Below, piece after piece: positions 37,694 through 47,516 of a stretch of DNA of 64,000 nucleotides. Source of the DNA: Opitutaceae bacterium (GTDB lineage: Bacteria > Verrucomicrobiota > Verrucomicrobiia > Opitutales > Opitutaceae); the NCBI GenBank assembly GCA_027485815.1, contig JAIXQE010000072.1, positions 100,145 through 164,144 of the forward strand. The letters are read 5' to 3'. The position numbers and the translations under genes are program-made. Within the stretch, counting starts at the first letter, position 1, and each line of letters starts with the position of its first letter. The notes below the pieces were generated by a model. The model saw only the letters and a list, made by a program, of their open reading frames with translations, did not search any database and was not told the origin of the DNA.

Positions 37694-38209
37694 ATGCCTG
37701 AAGCGCCGCTCCCCGTCTTCCGGGCCGACACCTCGTCGGACCCGGTGTTGGTGCGGGTCGATGGCCGGGCCACGTTCCAGAACAGCGGCTGCCTGCGCGA
37801 GTTCATCGCGCGGATGCTCGCGCAGGGCAAACCGCGCCTGGTGCTGGATTTCGCCGGCTGCGAGGGGGTCGATTCGACCTTCCTCGGCGTGCTCGCGGGC
37901 GCCGCGATCGAGATCCGGCGGAGCGCGCCGGAAGGGAGCCTCGTCATCGTCCGGGCCGGCACCCGCAACCTCGAGCTGATGCGGAACCTGGGCCTCCACC
38001 GCCTGCTCACCCTCGACAGTTCCGCCGGCGTGGTCGGGATGGGCAACTTCGACACCGCCCTGCAGGTCCGCCGGCAGAGCGAGGCCGAGAGCGCGCGGCT
38101 GGTGCTGGAAGCCCACGAGAACCTCGTGGCGGCCGACGAAGCCAACCGCAGCAGGTTCCAGGACGTGCTCGCCATCCTGCGCGAGCGCTCGGGCCAGGCC
38201 TCCGGGTGA
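37694..38209 (+). CDS. STAS-domain protein (anti-sigma-factor antagonist-like)
   Basis: 171 residues. Residues about 15-115 form a STAS fold (VLVRVDGRATFQNSGCLREFI, LVLDFAGCEGVDSTFLGVLAG), with S61/T62 in the D-S-T position phosphorylated in SpoIIAA-type antagonists. The C-terminal 50 residues (ESARLVLEAHENLVAADEANRSRF) look helical. Such proteins bind anti-sigma factors or sensory partners according to phosphorylation. No partner kinase or phosphatase is adjacent. It starts 51 bp after acnA. Confidence 0.85.
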   Translation: MPEAPLPVFRADTSSDPVLVRVDGRATFQNSGCLREFIARMLAQGKPRLVLDFAGCEGVDSTFLGVLAGAAIEIRRSAPEGSLVIVRAGTRNLELMRNLGLHRLLTLDSSAGVVGMGNFDTALQVRRQSEAESARLVLEAHENLVAADEANRSRFQDVLAILRERSGQASG

Positions 38210-38231
38210 ACCGGCGGTCTCCCGCCCGGGT

Positions 38232-38891
38232 TCAGACCACGAGCGGAAGCGGCGGGGTGAGCTCCGCGATCCGCGCCATGATGCGCTCGCTGGCCACCTG
38301 CGCCCGCTCCTTGCCGGCCCTGGGGTCGTCGTAGTCCGCGGGGAGGATCGGCGCCCCGAACACGACCGACACCGGTGTGCCGAGCCGCAGCGGACGGTCC
38401 CGCCCGAACGCCTCGTGGGAGCCGAAGATCCGCACCGGCACGACGGGAACCTGCGTCTTGACGGCGATGAAACCCACGCCCGCCTTCGCGGGTTGCAGCC
38501 GGCCGTCCGGCGTGCGGGTGCCCTCCGGAAAGAGGATGAGCCCCCGTTCCTCGCGCAGCGCGCGCAGCACTCGCTTGATCGCGCTCACGTCCTGCCCGCC
38601 GTCCCGGTCGACGGGGATGGTGCCGACCGCGTCGAGCCACCAGGAGGAGAAGCCGCCCTTCCAGAGCGTCTTGCGCGCGAAGTAGGCGATCTGGCGGGGC
38701 AACTGGCAGCCGATCATCGGCGGATCGATGAAGCTCGCGTGGTTCGCCGCCAGCAGGAAACCGCCGCGGGCCGGCACGTGCTCAAGGCCGCGCACCTCCC
38801 CGCGGAAAAACATATCGTACGAGACGCGCAGCCAGTAATGGCAGAAGCCATAGACCGGCTGCATCGAGCCCTGGGGGAACGCCGCGCTCAT
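38232..38891 (-). CDS. plsC: 1-acyl-sn-glycerol-3-phosphate acyltransferase (PlsC family)
   Basis: 219 residues. Motif I is NHASFIDPP (the catalytic HxxxxD). The later FPEGTRT is motif III and VPVVPVRIFG lies near motif IV. The enzyme acylates lysophosphatidic acid to phosphatidic acid at the inner membrane face. Its start overlaps the cmk stop as ATGA, so translation is coupled, and it is the last gene of the leftward run. It is convergent with the STAS gene. Confidence 0.92.
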   Translation of the reverse strand: MSAAFPQGSMQPVYGFCHYWLRVSYDMFFRGEVRGLEHVPARGGFLLAANHASFIDPPMIGCQLPRQIAYFARKTLWKGGFSSWWLDAVGTIPVDRDGGQDVSAIKRVLRALREERGLILFPEGTRTPDGRLQPAKAGVGFIAVKTQVPVVPVRIFGSHEAFGRDRPLRLGTPVSVVFGAPILPADYDDPRAGKERAQVASERIMARIAELTPPLPLVV

Positions 38892-39559
38892 TCGCCCAAT
38901 TGCCCCGCGATGATCCCGGAGAGCAGCGCCACCACCTCGTCCAGGCCCTGGTGCGTCGTGTCCACCGCCACCGCGCCCGGCGGGCAGGCGAGGGGAGCGG
39001 CCTTCCGCGACGAATCCAGCTGGTCCCGCAGCGCGATCGCGTCCTGTCCGCCCTCGAGCGCGCGCCGGCGGGCGCGCTCCGCCGGGTCCGCGTGGAGAAA
39101 GAACCGGCACGCCGCCCCCGGGAAGATCACCGAGCCGATGTCGCGCCCCTCCATCACGAGGCCGCGGAATCCCCCCGCGCGGGCCACACCCTCCTGGCCG
39201 CGCTGGTAGGCGAGGAGGGCGGCCCGGACCGCGGGTAGCGCCGCGACGTGCGAAACGGCCCCGTTCACGGCCGCGCCACGGATTTCCGCGTCGGGGATCA
39301 CCTCGCCGTTGATTTCCATCCCGGCCGAGCGACCGGTGATCCGCGTGCCCAGGCGGAGCCCGCCAACCTCCGCCTCGATCCGCGCGGGGTCGTGCGCGGC
39401 GACGCCGCGGCGGAGCAGCACGGCGGTGACGGCCCGGTAGAACGAGCCCGTGTCGACGTGCAGCAGGTTGAAGCGGGCGCTCAGGGCCCGCGCGGTCGAG
39501 GATTTGCCGGAGGCGGCGCCGCCATCGATGGCGACGATGAGAAAGGGGCGGGTGTCCAT
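38888..39559 (-). CDS. cmk: Cytidylate kinase
   Basis: 223 residues. The Walker A loop is DGGAASGKSSTARAL, the nucleotide-monophosphate region includes LLHVDTGSFYRAVT, and the family motif EGRDIGSVIFPGA is present. It phosphorylates CMP and dCMP. It overlaps aroA upstream by 1 bp (TGATG) and plsC downstream by 4 bp. The aroA-cmk adjacency is common in bacteria. Confidence 0.96.
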   Translation of the reverse strand: MDTRPFLIVAIDGGAASGKSSTARALSARFNLLHVDTGSFYRAVTAVLLRRGVAAHDPARIEAEVGGLRLGTRITGRSAGMEINGEVIPDAEIRGAAVNGAVSHVAALPAVRAALLAYQRGQEGVARAGGFRGLVMEGRDIGSVIFPGAACRFFLHADPAERARRRALEGGQDAIALRDQLDSSRKAAPLACPPGAVAVDTTHQGLDEVVALLSGIIAGQLGE

Positions 39560-40902
39560 CAGGAGGCGAGGCTGGCCCGGCGCAGGTCCTCGAGGACCGT
39601 GAAGAAGCCGGGAAAGGTTTTCGCGCAACAGCCGGGATGGGCGAGCGACAGCCAAGGCCGGCCATCGCCCCGGAGGTCGTGGCAACCGAGGACCGCGAAA
39701 CTCATCGCGAAGCGGTGGTCCCCGTGGGTGTCGATGGTCTGGTCGGGTCGCAGCGGCCGCGGGGTGATCTCCAGCGCGCCCTCCTCCTCGCGCACTTCCT
39801 GGCCGAGGCGGCGCAGTTCCCGCGCCATCCCGGCCACGCGGTCGGTCTCCTGCTGGCGCGTGTGGGCAATCCCTTCGATCCGGGTGGTCCCGTCGAGTAA
39901 CGGCGCCAGCGCCGCCAGGGTCAGGAAGGTGTCCGAGAACCCGCTGAAGTCGGTGCTTGCCGCTCGCGCCCGGCCCGGTCGGGCGGCCACGCGCAGGCCG
40001 GCCGCATCCGCGCTCACCTCCAGCCCGCAGCGCTCCAGGACGCGGATGAACTGGGTGTCACCCTGCAGGCCCATTCCGGGGGGATGGAGTCCCGGCAGGG
40101 CCAGCGAGCCCCCGGCGACCAAGGGAAGGGCCAGAAAGTAGCTCGCGGCGGTCGCATCCGGCTCAATCGCGCAGGTCCCGCCGGCAGGCGCATAGTTGGG
40201 GTGGGGCGGGACCGCGATGAGGTCGGGCGCCTTCCAGAGCGGTGCCGGCTGGCCGAAGCGGGTGAGCAGCGCCGCGGTCATGTCCACGAACGGTCGCCGG
40301 ACTTCCCCGGTCAGGTGGATCTCCACCGGCGTCCGAGCGAGCGGCGCGACCATCAGGAGCGCGGAGAGGAGCTGGCTGCTCTCGCGGGGATCGAGTTCGA
40401 CGCGGCCCCCGGCGAGGCCCCGGGCGCGGATCTCGAGCGGAAAGAAGCCTTCCTCGCCCGGACAACGGATCTCGGCCCCCAACTGGCGGAGGGCCTGGAT
40501 CAGGGGCCGCATCGGCCGGCGGCGCATCTGGGGCACCCCGTCGAGCCGGTAGGTGCCCGCGGGCGCCGCGGCGCAGAGGGCGGTGAGGAAGCGCGCCGCC
40601 GTCCCCGCGAGGCCCACGAACAGCTCGGCCTCGCCGTCGCGCCAGGCGTTTTCCTGACCCGAGATGCGCAGGGTGGTCCCGTCGTCGTCCGGCTCCACCC
40701 GCACGCCGAGGCGGCGCAGGGCCTCCGCCATCAGGTGGGTGTCCTCGCTCGCGAGCGCGCCCGTGAGTGTTACCGGGATCCGGGAGAGCGCGGCGAGCAG
40801 GAGCGCCCGGTTCGTGAGGCTCTTGGAACCGGGCAGGCGGACCTCGCCCCGGCACGGCCGGACGAACGGCTGAAGGGGGAGGCGATCAGGAAGCGGCGAC
40901 AC
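39559..40902 (-). CDS. aroA: 3-phosphoshikimate 1-carboxyvinyltransferase (EPSP synthase)
   Basis: 447 residues from a GTG at 40902, chosen because LPGSKSLTNRALLLAAL then lies near the N terminus as in other EPSP synthases; a TTG at 40944 would add 14 residues. Other signatures include VGLAGTAARFLTAL, ESSQLLSALLMVAPL, and HGDHRFAMSFAVLG near the end. The enzyme joins phosphoenolpyruvate to shikimate-3-phosphate in the aromatic pathway. It overlaps cmk by 1 bp. Confidence 0.94.
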   Translation of the reverse strand: MSPLPDRLPLQPFVRPCRGEVRLPGSKSLTNRALLLAALSRIPVTLTGALASEDTHLMAEALRRLGVRVEPDDDGTTLRISGQENAWRDGEAELFVGLAGTAARFLTALCAAAPAGTYRLDGVPQMRRRPMRPLIQALRQLGAEIRCPGEEGFFPLEIRARGLAGGRVELDPRESSQLLSALLMVAPLARTPVEIHLTGEVRRPFVDMTAALLTRFGQPAPLWKAPDLIAVPPHPNYAPAGGTCAIEPDATAASYFLALPLVAGGSLALPGLHPPGMGLQGDTQFIRVLERCGLEVSADAAGLRVAARPGRARAASTDFSGFSDTFLTLAALAPLLDGTTRIEGIAHTRQQETDRVAGMARELRRLGQEVREEEGALEITPRPLRPDQTIDTHGDHRFAMSFAVLGCHDLRGDGRPWLSLAHPGCCAKTFPGFFTVLEDLRRASLAS

Positions 40903-40980
40903 GGCGGGAGGGTCGAGGTTCGCGGGCGGGGGGCGTCGCGCCAAGGAGTTTCTCGGCGGCGGGGGTGGCCCGCGGGCGGA

Positions 40981-41520
40981 TCACGGTGCCGGGCCGGATC
41001 CCGGCTCCGGCGCGCGGAGGGAGTGCCAAAGATAGAGCAGCACCCCGACGCAGATCCCGCTGTCGGCCACGTTGAAGGTCGGGTAGATGTAGGTGCCGAA
41101 ATGCAGGTCGATGAAGTCGACCACGTGGCCGTGGGCGAGGCGGTCGATGAGGTTGCCGACGACCCCGCCGCACAACAGGCCGAAGCAGGTCTGATGGCGC
41201 GGATCGCGCAGGCCGAGGGAGTGACGCCAGAAGAAGATTGCGGCCAAGGTCGCGGCGGCCAGCGCGGCCAGCAGGAGGCTCCGTCCGGAGAGGATGCTCC
41301 AGGCCGCGCCCGTGTTGCCCACGTGGATCAGGTAGAAGAAGCCGGGAATGATCTCGTGGTCCTGCCCCAGCCCGTGAGAGTGCAGCGGGTTGTAGGGGAT
41401 GCGCGCGACGACCAAGAGCTTGGTCGCCTGATCGAGGAGCAGGGTGACCGCGAGCAACGCCCAGAGCCGCCGGTAGGCGCGCCAGCGGGGGGCGGGGGCC
41501 GGGGCTTGCAGGGAGGACAT
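40981..41520 (-). CDS. lspA: Lipoprotein signal peptidase
   Basis: 179 residues with four membrane segments. Conserved elements are LLLDQATKLLV, the GNTGAAWSIL loop, CGGVVGNLIDRLAHGHVVDFID and YPTFNVADSGICVG, containing the two catalytic aspartates of this aspartyl protease. It removes signal peptides from diacylated prolipoproteins in the inner membrane, including those seen in this window. It starts 20 bp after the DksA-like gene. Confidence 0.95.
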   Translation of the reverse strand: MSSLQAPAPAPRWRAYRRLWALLAVTLLLDQATKLLVVARIPYNPLHSHGLGQDHEIIPGFFYLIHVGNTGAAWSILSGRSLLLAALAAATLAAIFFWRHSLGLRDPRHQTCFGLLCGGVVGNLIDRLAHGHVVDFIDLHFGTYIYPTFNVADSGICVGVLLYLWHSLRAPEPGSGPAP

Positions 41521-41540
41521 CGCGGCGCCGCGGGGGCGGC

Positions 41541-42482
41541 TCAGTCCTCGCCGCCGGAGTCCTCCATCACCTTGCCACCCTCCTCGCCCATCTCGCCGAA
41601 GAGGCCGGCCTGCGTCCGGGCCCGGTGCCGGTTGCGCTCCAGGTCCTTCTGCGCCTCGGCCGAGTAGCGCGTGAAGGGCACCGCCAGCAGCCGTTCCTTC
41701 GCGATCGGCTTTTGCGAGATTTCGCAGATCCCGTAGGAGCCATCGTGGATGCGCTTGATCGCGGCATCGATCTCCGAAAGCGCCTCCTGCTCGCTCGCCA
41801 CCATGCTCAGGGCGAAGTCACGGTCGAAGGTGTCGGTGCCCGCGTCCGCCATATGTTGGCCGTAGGCCGAGAGGTCTCCGGCATCGTCCTTCGCGGAGCG
41901 CTTCAGCGTCTCTTCGGAATGGCGCTCGATGTCCTCGGTGAGGTGGGAACGCAGGTCCACGAGCAGCCGGTGGTAGCGCTTGAATTTCTCCGGGACCTCG
42001 CGGTCCGACTCGGTGGGGGCGGCCTTGCCGCGCTTCGGGTTGAAGCCGAGAATGTCCGCCAGCGACGCGGCCTTCACGTGCTGCGGCTTCGCCTTCGGCG
42101 CGACCTCCACCGTCTTGCCCGGCTTACCCGCCTTGCCCGCGAAGGGGACGTTGGTGCGGCTGGTGACGGTCTGGGCGATGGCCCGGACCTCATCGAGGCT
42201 GAAGGCGATGGGCTTGGCCGCGCCCTTGCGTTTCAGGATCGAGTCGCGCAGCGCGTTCTTCTTGGACGGTTTTTCCATGGGAGGAGTGGAGGCGCCGGCG
42301 GGCTTCGCCGCTGGCTTCGGGCCGCCGCCGGATTTCCCGGCCTTCGTGGCGGGGACGGGCGGCTTGGGCGCCGGCTTGGACGCCGGGGAGGGGGACTTGG
42401 CGACGGGTTTCGCGGGGCTCTTCGCGGCGGGCTTGCCGGGGGCCGGCTTCGCGGCGGCGGGGGCGGGTTTTTTCGAGGCCAT
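41541..42482 (-). CDS. DksA/TraR-like protein with Lys/Ala/Pro-rich tail and degenerate zinc finger
   Basis: 313 residues. The first about 65 residues are a low-complexity Lys/Ala/Pro tail (repeats such as KPAPAAAKPAPGKPAAK), like tails of eukaryotic-type linker histones. A middle segment (about 75-165) includes SLADILGFNPKRGK. The C-terminal part (about 165-290) is a DksA/TraR coiled coil plus finger region (DGSYGICEISQKPIAKERL, VPFTRYSAEAQ). Only one cysteine remains where four usually bind zinc. DksA-like proteins bind RNA polymerase through the secondary channel. It sits between ileS (9 bp) and lspA (20 bp), a recurrent place for such genes. Transcription control is inferred. Confidence 0.85.
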   Translation of the reverse strand: MASKKPAPAAAKPAPGKPAAKSPAKPVAKSPSPASKPAPKPPVPATKAGKSGGGPKPAAKPAGASTPPMEKPSKKNALRDSILKRKGAAKPIAFSLDEVRAIAQTVTSRTNVPFAGKAGKPGKTVEVAPKAKPQHVKAASLADILGFNPKRGKAAPTESDREVPEKFKRYHRLLVDLRSHLTEDIERHSEETLKRSAKDDAGDLSAYGQHMADAGTDTFDRDFALSMVASEQEALSEIDAAIKRIHDGSYGICEISQKPIAKERLLAVPFTRYSAEAQKDLERNRHRARTQAGLFGEMGEEGGKVMEDSGGED

Positions 42483-42491
42483 GGATAGGGG

Positions 42492-45371
42492 TTAAGGGGT
42501 GAGGGCTTCGGCGCAGCGGGGGCAGGTCTCCCCGCGGGAGGTTGGGACGAGGGCGGGCACCCAGCGCCAGCAACGGGGGCAGCGCACCAGGCCCGCTTCG
42601 GCGCAGGGACGCGCGTCCACCGCCAGGCTTTCGCCGTCGCCGGGCGCGAGGTCCACCTGGGAGACGATGAGGAGTTCCGGCAGCGCCTCGCGGTGGCGCT
42701 CAAGCAGCGCCGCGGTCTCGCCGCCGTGGGGCGCGCGCAGGGTGACGGCGGCGTCGAGGGACTTCCCGATCCGGCCGGCGGCGCGCAGCGGCTCGAGGGT
42801 CTCGTTGACTTGGCCGCGGATGCGGAGCAGCGCAGCCACCTCGGCGTCGGCCGCCGGATCCAGCCAGCCGGCGCCGGCCGCGGGCCAATCCTCGAGGTGC
42901 ACGGAGCCCTCCGCGTATTCCCGGCCGGTGGTGGCGAAACTCCACGCCTCGTCGCAGGTGAAGGTGAGCACGGGCGCGAGGAGGCGCACGAGGGTATGGA
43001 AGATGCCGTGCAGGGCGGTCTGCGAGGAGCGCCGCCGGGCCGAGCGCGTCCCGTGCGTGTAGAGCCGGTCCTTGAGGAGGTCGTGATAGACCGCCGAGAG
43101 GGTCACCGCGCAAAACTGGTTGCAGAGCTGGTAGACGCGGTGGAACTCGCAGGCGTCGTACGCCGCGGTGCAGTCCCGGAGCAGGACGGCCGTCTGGTGC
43201 AGGGCCCAGCGGTCGATCAGGTCCAGACGCTCGTGCGGCACGGCGTCGCGGGCGGGGTCGAAGTCGAAGAGGTTCGAGAGCTGGTAGCGCAGCGTGTTGC
43301 GGACCAGCCGGTAGCTTTCCGCGACGACGTTGAGGATGCTGCTCGGGTTCTTGAGGTCCTGGTCGAGGTCGGAAACCCGGATGTCTTCGCGGAAGTCCTG
43401 CGACGCGATCCACCAACGGATGACGTCGGCGCCGTAGTGGCCGACGTAGTTGTCGGAGGTCGGCGGCTTCTCGTACTGGCCCGACTTGGAGATCTTCTTG
43501 CCGTCCTTGCCCACGATGAACCCGTGGGTGAGCACCGCGCGGTACGGCGCGGCGTCGAACGCGGCGACGCTCGTCCAGAGCGAGGACTGGAACCAGCCGC
43601 GGTGCTGGTCGCTGCCCTCGAGGTAGAGGTCCGCCGGCCACTGGGTGCCGCCGATGCCCCGACGCAGGGTCGCCGCGTGCGAGCTGCCGGAGTCGATCCA
43701 GACGTCGAGGGTGTCGCGCCCGCGTTGCAGTTCCGCCGGGGCCGGCCAGTCCGCCGGCAGCGGGATCCCCTCCAGGATCTCGGCCGGGGAGGCCTCGAAC
43801 CAGTAGTTGGAACCGCGGGCCTCGAGCTTGGCGGCGATGGCGCGCGCGACGCCGGCCTCGAGGTAGGCGCGGCCGGCGGCGTCGAAGAAGGCGGGGATTG
43901 GGACGCCCCAGGCCCGCTGGCGGCTGACGCACCAGTCGGGCCGGGACTCGACGGCGGCGCGGATGCGGGCCTCGCCGTGCGCGGGGATCCAGCCCTGCGT
44001 CGCGGCGATGCGCCCGATCTCGCGGAGCGCCGCGGCACGGCGGCCGTCCCGGTCCAGCGAGATGAACCACTGGTCCACAGCGCGGAAGACGATCGGGGTC
44101 TTGGAGCGCCAGCAATGCGGGTAGCTGTGGGTGTAGCGGGCCTTGGCGAAGAGGGCGCCGACTCCGGCGAGCTTCTTCAGGATGGCCACGTTCGCCGGCG
44201 AGGTCCGCTTGGCGGCCAGATCCTCGACGCTTTCCAGGGTGGAAAGGCCGACGAGATCCGCGGGCAGGCGGCCGTCGTCGAGGTAGCGGCCGTCGTTGCC
44301 GACCGGGCAGTAGATCTCCAGCCCGCAGCGCAGGCCGGTCAGGTAGTCCTCCGCGCCGTGTCCGGGGGCCGTGTGCACGCAGCCGGTGCCGCTGTCGGTG
44401 GTGACGTAATCCGCGAGCACGACGGGGGCGGCCCGGTCGAGGAAGGGATGCCGCGGCGCCAGGCCCGCCAGCGCCGCGCCCTTGAGCGTGCGGAGAACCG
44501 GCGCGGCGGCGGGCAGGCCGGCGGCGGTCAGCACGGCCGGGAGCAGGGCGGCGGCGACGATGATCCGTTCCGCCCCGAGGTCCGCGACCACGTAGTCCAC
44601 CTCGGGATGCACCGCGACGGCGAGGTTGGCGGGGATGGTCCAGGGGGTCGTCGTCCAGATGACGACGGAGAGCGGGGCCTCCGCGGGGAGGTCCAGCCGG
44701 GTCGCCTCGGTCGCGGGCACGGGAAAGCGGACCCAGATCGAGGGCGAGACGTGGTCGCGGTACTCGATCTCCGCCTCGGCCAGCGCGGTCTCGAACGGGA
44801 TGCTCCAATAGACCGGCTTCTTGCTGCGGTAGACCAGGCCCCGCTCGACGAAGGCCGCGAAGGTGCGGATGATGTCCGCCTCGAAGGCCGGATCCTTCGT
44901 CTTGTACTGGTTTTCCCAGTCGGCGAGCACGCCCAGCCGCTTGAACTGGCGGGTCTGGGTCGTGATCCAGCCCTCGGCGAACGCGTCGCACTTCGCCCGC
45001 AGCTGGGCGGTGGAAAGCTCCTGCTGCTGCGCCTGCAGCTCCCGGGAGACCTTCTGCTCGATCGGCAGCCCGTGGCAGTCCCAGCCGGGCACGAAGGGCG
45101 TGCGGAAGCCCCGCATCGACTTGTACCGGTTGAGGGTGTCCTTGAGCACCTTGTTGAGGGCGGTGCCGATGTGGACGTCGCCGTTCGTGAACGGCGGGCC
45201 GTCGTGCAGGACGAACGCGCGGGGCGCCTCGCGGCGCCGCTCCTGGATGCGGCGGTAGAGCCCGAGTTGCTCCCAGTGGGCCACGCGCCCCGGCTCACGT
45301 TGCGCCAGCGCGGCACGCATCGGGAAATCGGTGCGCGGCAACTGCAGGGTGTCCTTGAGATCTTGGGCCAT
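42492..45371 (-). CDS. ileS: Isoleucyl-tRNA synthetase
   Basis: 959 residues. The start at 45371 gives MAQDLKDTLQLPRTDFPMRA, typical for IleS. The HIGH motif is HIGT in FTNGDVHIGTALNK, the KMSKS motif is KISKS, and the editing domain has TTTPWTIPANLAVAV. The C-terminal zinc domain ends the protein with CPRCWRW and CPRCAEAL. It charges tRNA-Ile and edits valine. It lies 57 bp after hemE and 9 bp before the DksA-like gene. Confidence 0.97.
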   Translation of the reverse strand: MAQDLKDTLQLPRTDFPMRAALAQREPGRVAHWEQLGLYRRIQERRREAPRAFVLHDGPPFTNGDVHIGTALNKVLKDTLNRYKSMRGFRTPFVPGWDCHGLPIEQKVSRELQAQQQELSTAQLRAKCDAFAEGWITTQTRQFKRLGVLADWENQYKTKDPAFEADIIRTFAAFVERGLVYRSKKPVYWSIPFETALAEAEIEYRDHVSPSIWVRFPVPATEATRLDLPAEAPLSVVIWTTTPWTIPANLAVAVHPEVDYVVADLGAERIIVAAALLPAVLTAAGLPAAAPVLRTLKGAALAGLAPRHPFLDRAAPVVLADYVTTDSGTGCVHTAPGHGAEDYLTGLRCGLEIYCPVGNDGRYLDDGRLPADLVGLSTLESVEDLAAKRTSPANVAILKKLAGVGALFAKARYTHSYPHCWRSKTPIVFRAVDQWFISLDRDGRRAAALREIGRIAATQGWIPAHGEARIRAAVESRPDWCVSRQRAWGVPIPAFFDAAGRAYLEAGVARAIAAKLEARGSNYWFEASPAEILEGIPLPADWPAPAELQRGRDTLDVWIDSGSSHAATLRRGIGGTQWPADLYLEGSDQHRGWFQSSLWTSVAAFDAAPYRAVLTHGFIVGKDGKKISKSGQYEKPPTSDNYVGHYGADVIRWWIASQDFREDIRVSDLDQDLKNPSSILNVVAESYRLVRNTLRYQLSNLFDFDPARDAVPHERLDLIDRWALHQTAVLLRDCTAAYDACEFHRVYQLCNQFCAVTLSAVYHDLLKDRLYTHGTRSARRRSSQTALHGIFHTLVRLLAPVLTFTCDEAWSFATTGREYAEGSVHLEDWPAAGAGWLDPAADAEVAALLRIRGQVNETLEPLRAAGRIGKSLDAAVTLRAPHGGETAALLERHREALPELLIVSQVDLAPGDGESLAVDARPCAEAGLVRCPRCWRWVPALVPTSRGETCPRCAEALTP

Positions 45372-45428
45372 GCCGGGAAAAGGGGCGGAGGGTAGGATCG
45401 CCCCGGGGAGAGTCAAGGGTCGCCCCCT

Positions 45429-46459
45429 TCAGCCGCGCCAGCCCGTGACGGTCGCGACGAGCGCCTCCATGCACTCGATCCGCGCCCGCGGCGTGATCCC
45501 GTGGCCGAGATTGAAGATGTGCCCGGTCCGGCCGCGCATCGACTCGAGCAGGCGGGTCGCCTCGCGCCCGACGATCTCCGGGGTGGTGTTGAGCAGCACG
45601 GGATCGAGGTTGCCCTGGACGGCGACGTTGTCCGGCAGGGCGCGGCGCACCGCGGCGAGGTCGCAGGTCCAGTCCACGCTCAGCACCCGGGCGCCGGTGA
45701 AGGCCTGATCCGTCAGGTGGGTCGCGGTGCCCTTGGCGTAGAGGATCACGGGGAACTCCGGCGGCAGCGCGGCGATGATGCGGCGGATCCACCGCAGGGA
45801 GGCGGCCTCGTAGTCGGGGCCCGCGATGATGCCGCCCCAGGAGTCGAAGATCTGGATCGCGTCCGCGCCGGCGGCGATCTGCATCCGGAAGTAGAGGATG
45901 AGCGCCTCGGTGAGCCGCTCGAGGAGGGCGTCGAAGCTGCCCCGGTCGGCGTAGAAGAGCTCCTTGATCCGCTCGAATTCATCGGCGCTGCCGCCCTCAA
46001 CCATGTAGGTCGCGAGGGTCCAGGGGGAGCCCCCGAAGCCCAGCAGGGCATGGCGGTCCCCGAGTTCCCGGCGCAGCAGGCGGAGCGTGGCGGCGACGTA
46101 GTCGAGCCGTTCCGGCACGGCGGACGCGGGAGCGAGGGCGTCAATGTCGGCGCGGCTGGCGAGGCGGCGATCCATCGCGATGCCGCCCGCGTCGCGGAAG
46201 CTGTAGCCCTGGCCGAGGGCCTCGGGGATCACGAGGATGTCCGAGAAGAGGATCGCGGCATCGAGCGCGAAGCGCCGCAGCGGCTGCAGGGTGACCTCGG
46301 TGGCGATTTCCGGGGTGCGCACCATGTGCAGGAAGGAGGATTGGGCCTTGAGGGCGCGGTACTCGGGCAGGTAACGGCCGGCCTGGCGCATCACCCAGAG
46401 GGGAGGGCGCTCAAGCGGCTCATTCCGGCAGGCGGCGAGGAAGCGTTCGCGGGAGGTCA

Positions 46460-46460
<1 letters not shown>
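45429..46460 (-). CDS. hemE: Uroporphyrinogen decarboxylase
   Basis: 343 residues starting MTSRERFLAACRNEPLERPP. The substrate-binding RQAGRYLPEYR, the SDILVIPEALG block and GFGGSPWTLATYMVEGG are diagnostic, as is GNLDPVLL near the end. It decarboxylates uroporphyrinogen III to coproporphyrinogen III in the cytosol. It overlaps the hemF stop by 1 bp (TGATG), so the next enzyme of the pathway is translated just upstream. Confidence 0.96.
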
Positions 46461-47464
<1,004 letters not shown>

Positions 47465-47516
47465 CTAGGTTTCCGGTCGACACGCCCCGCGCGGGCGGAC
47501 TCCTTCCTTCTAACCG

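Noticed and set aside
38160..38210. Another copy of the GAGCGNAGTC-type repeat at the end of the STAS gene
   Set aside because: The resemblance is limited to a few bases inside coding sequence and lacks the AGTCG core.
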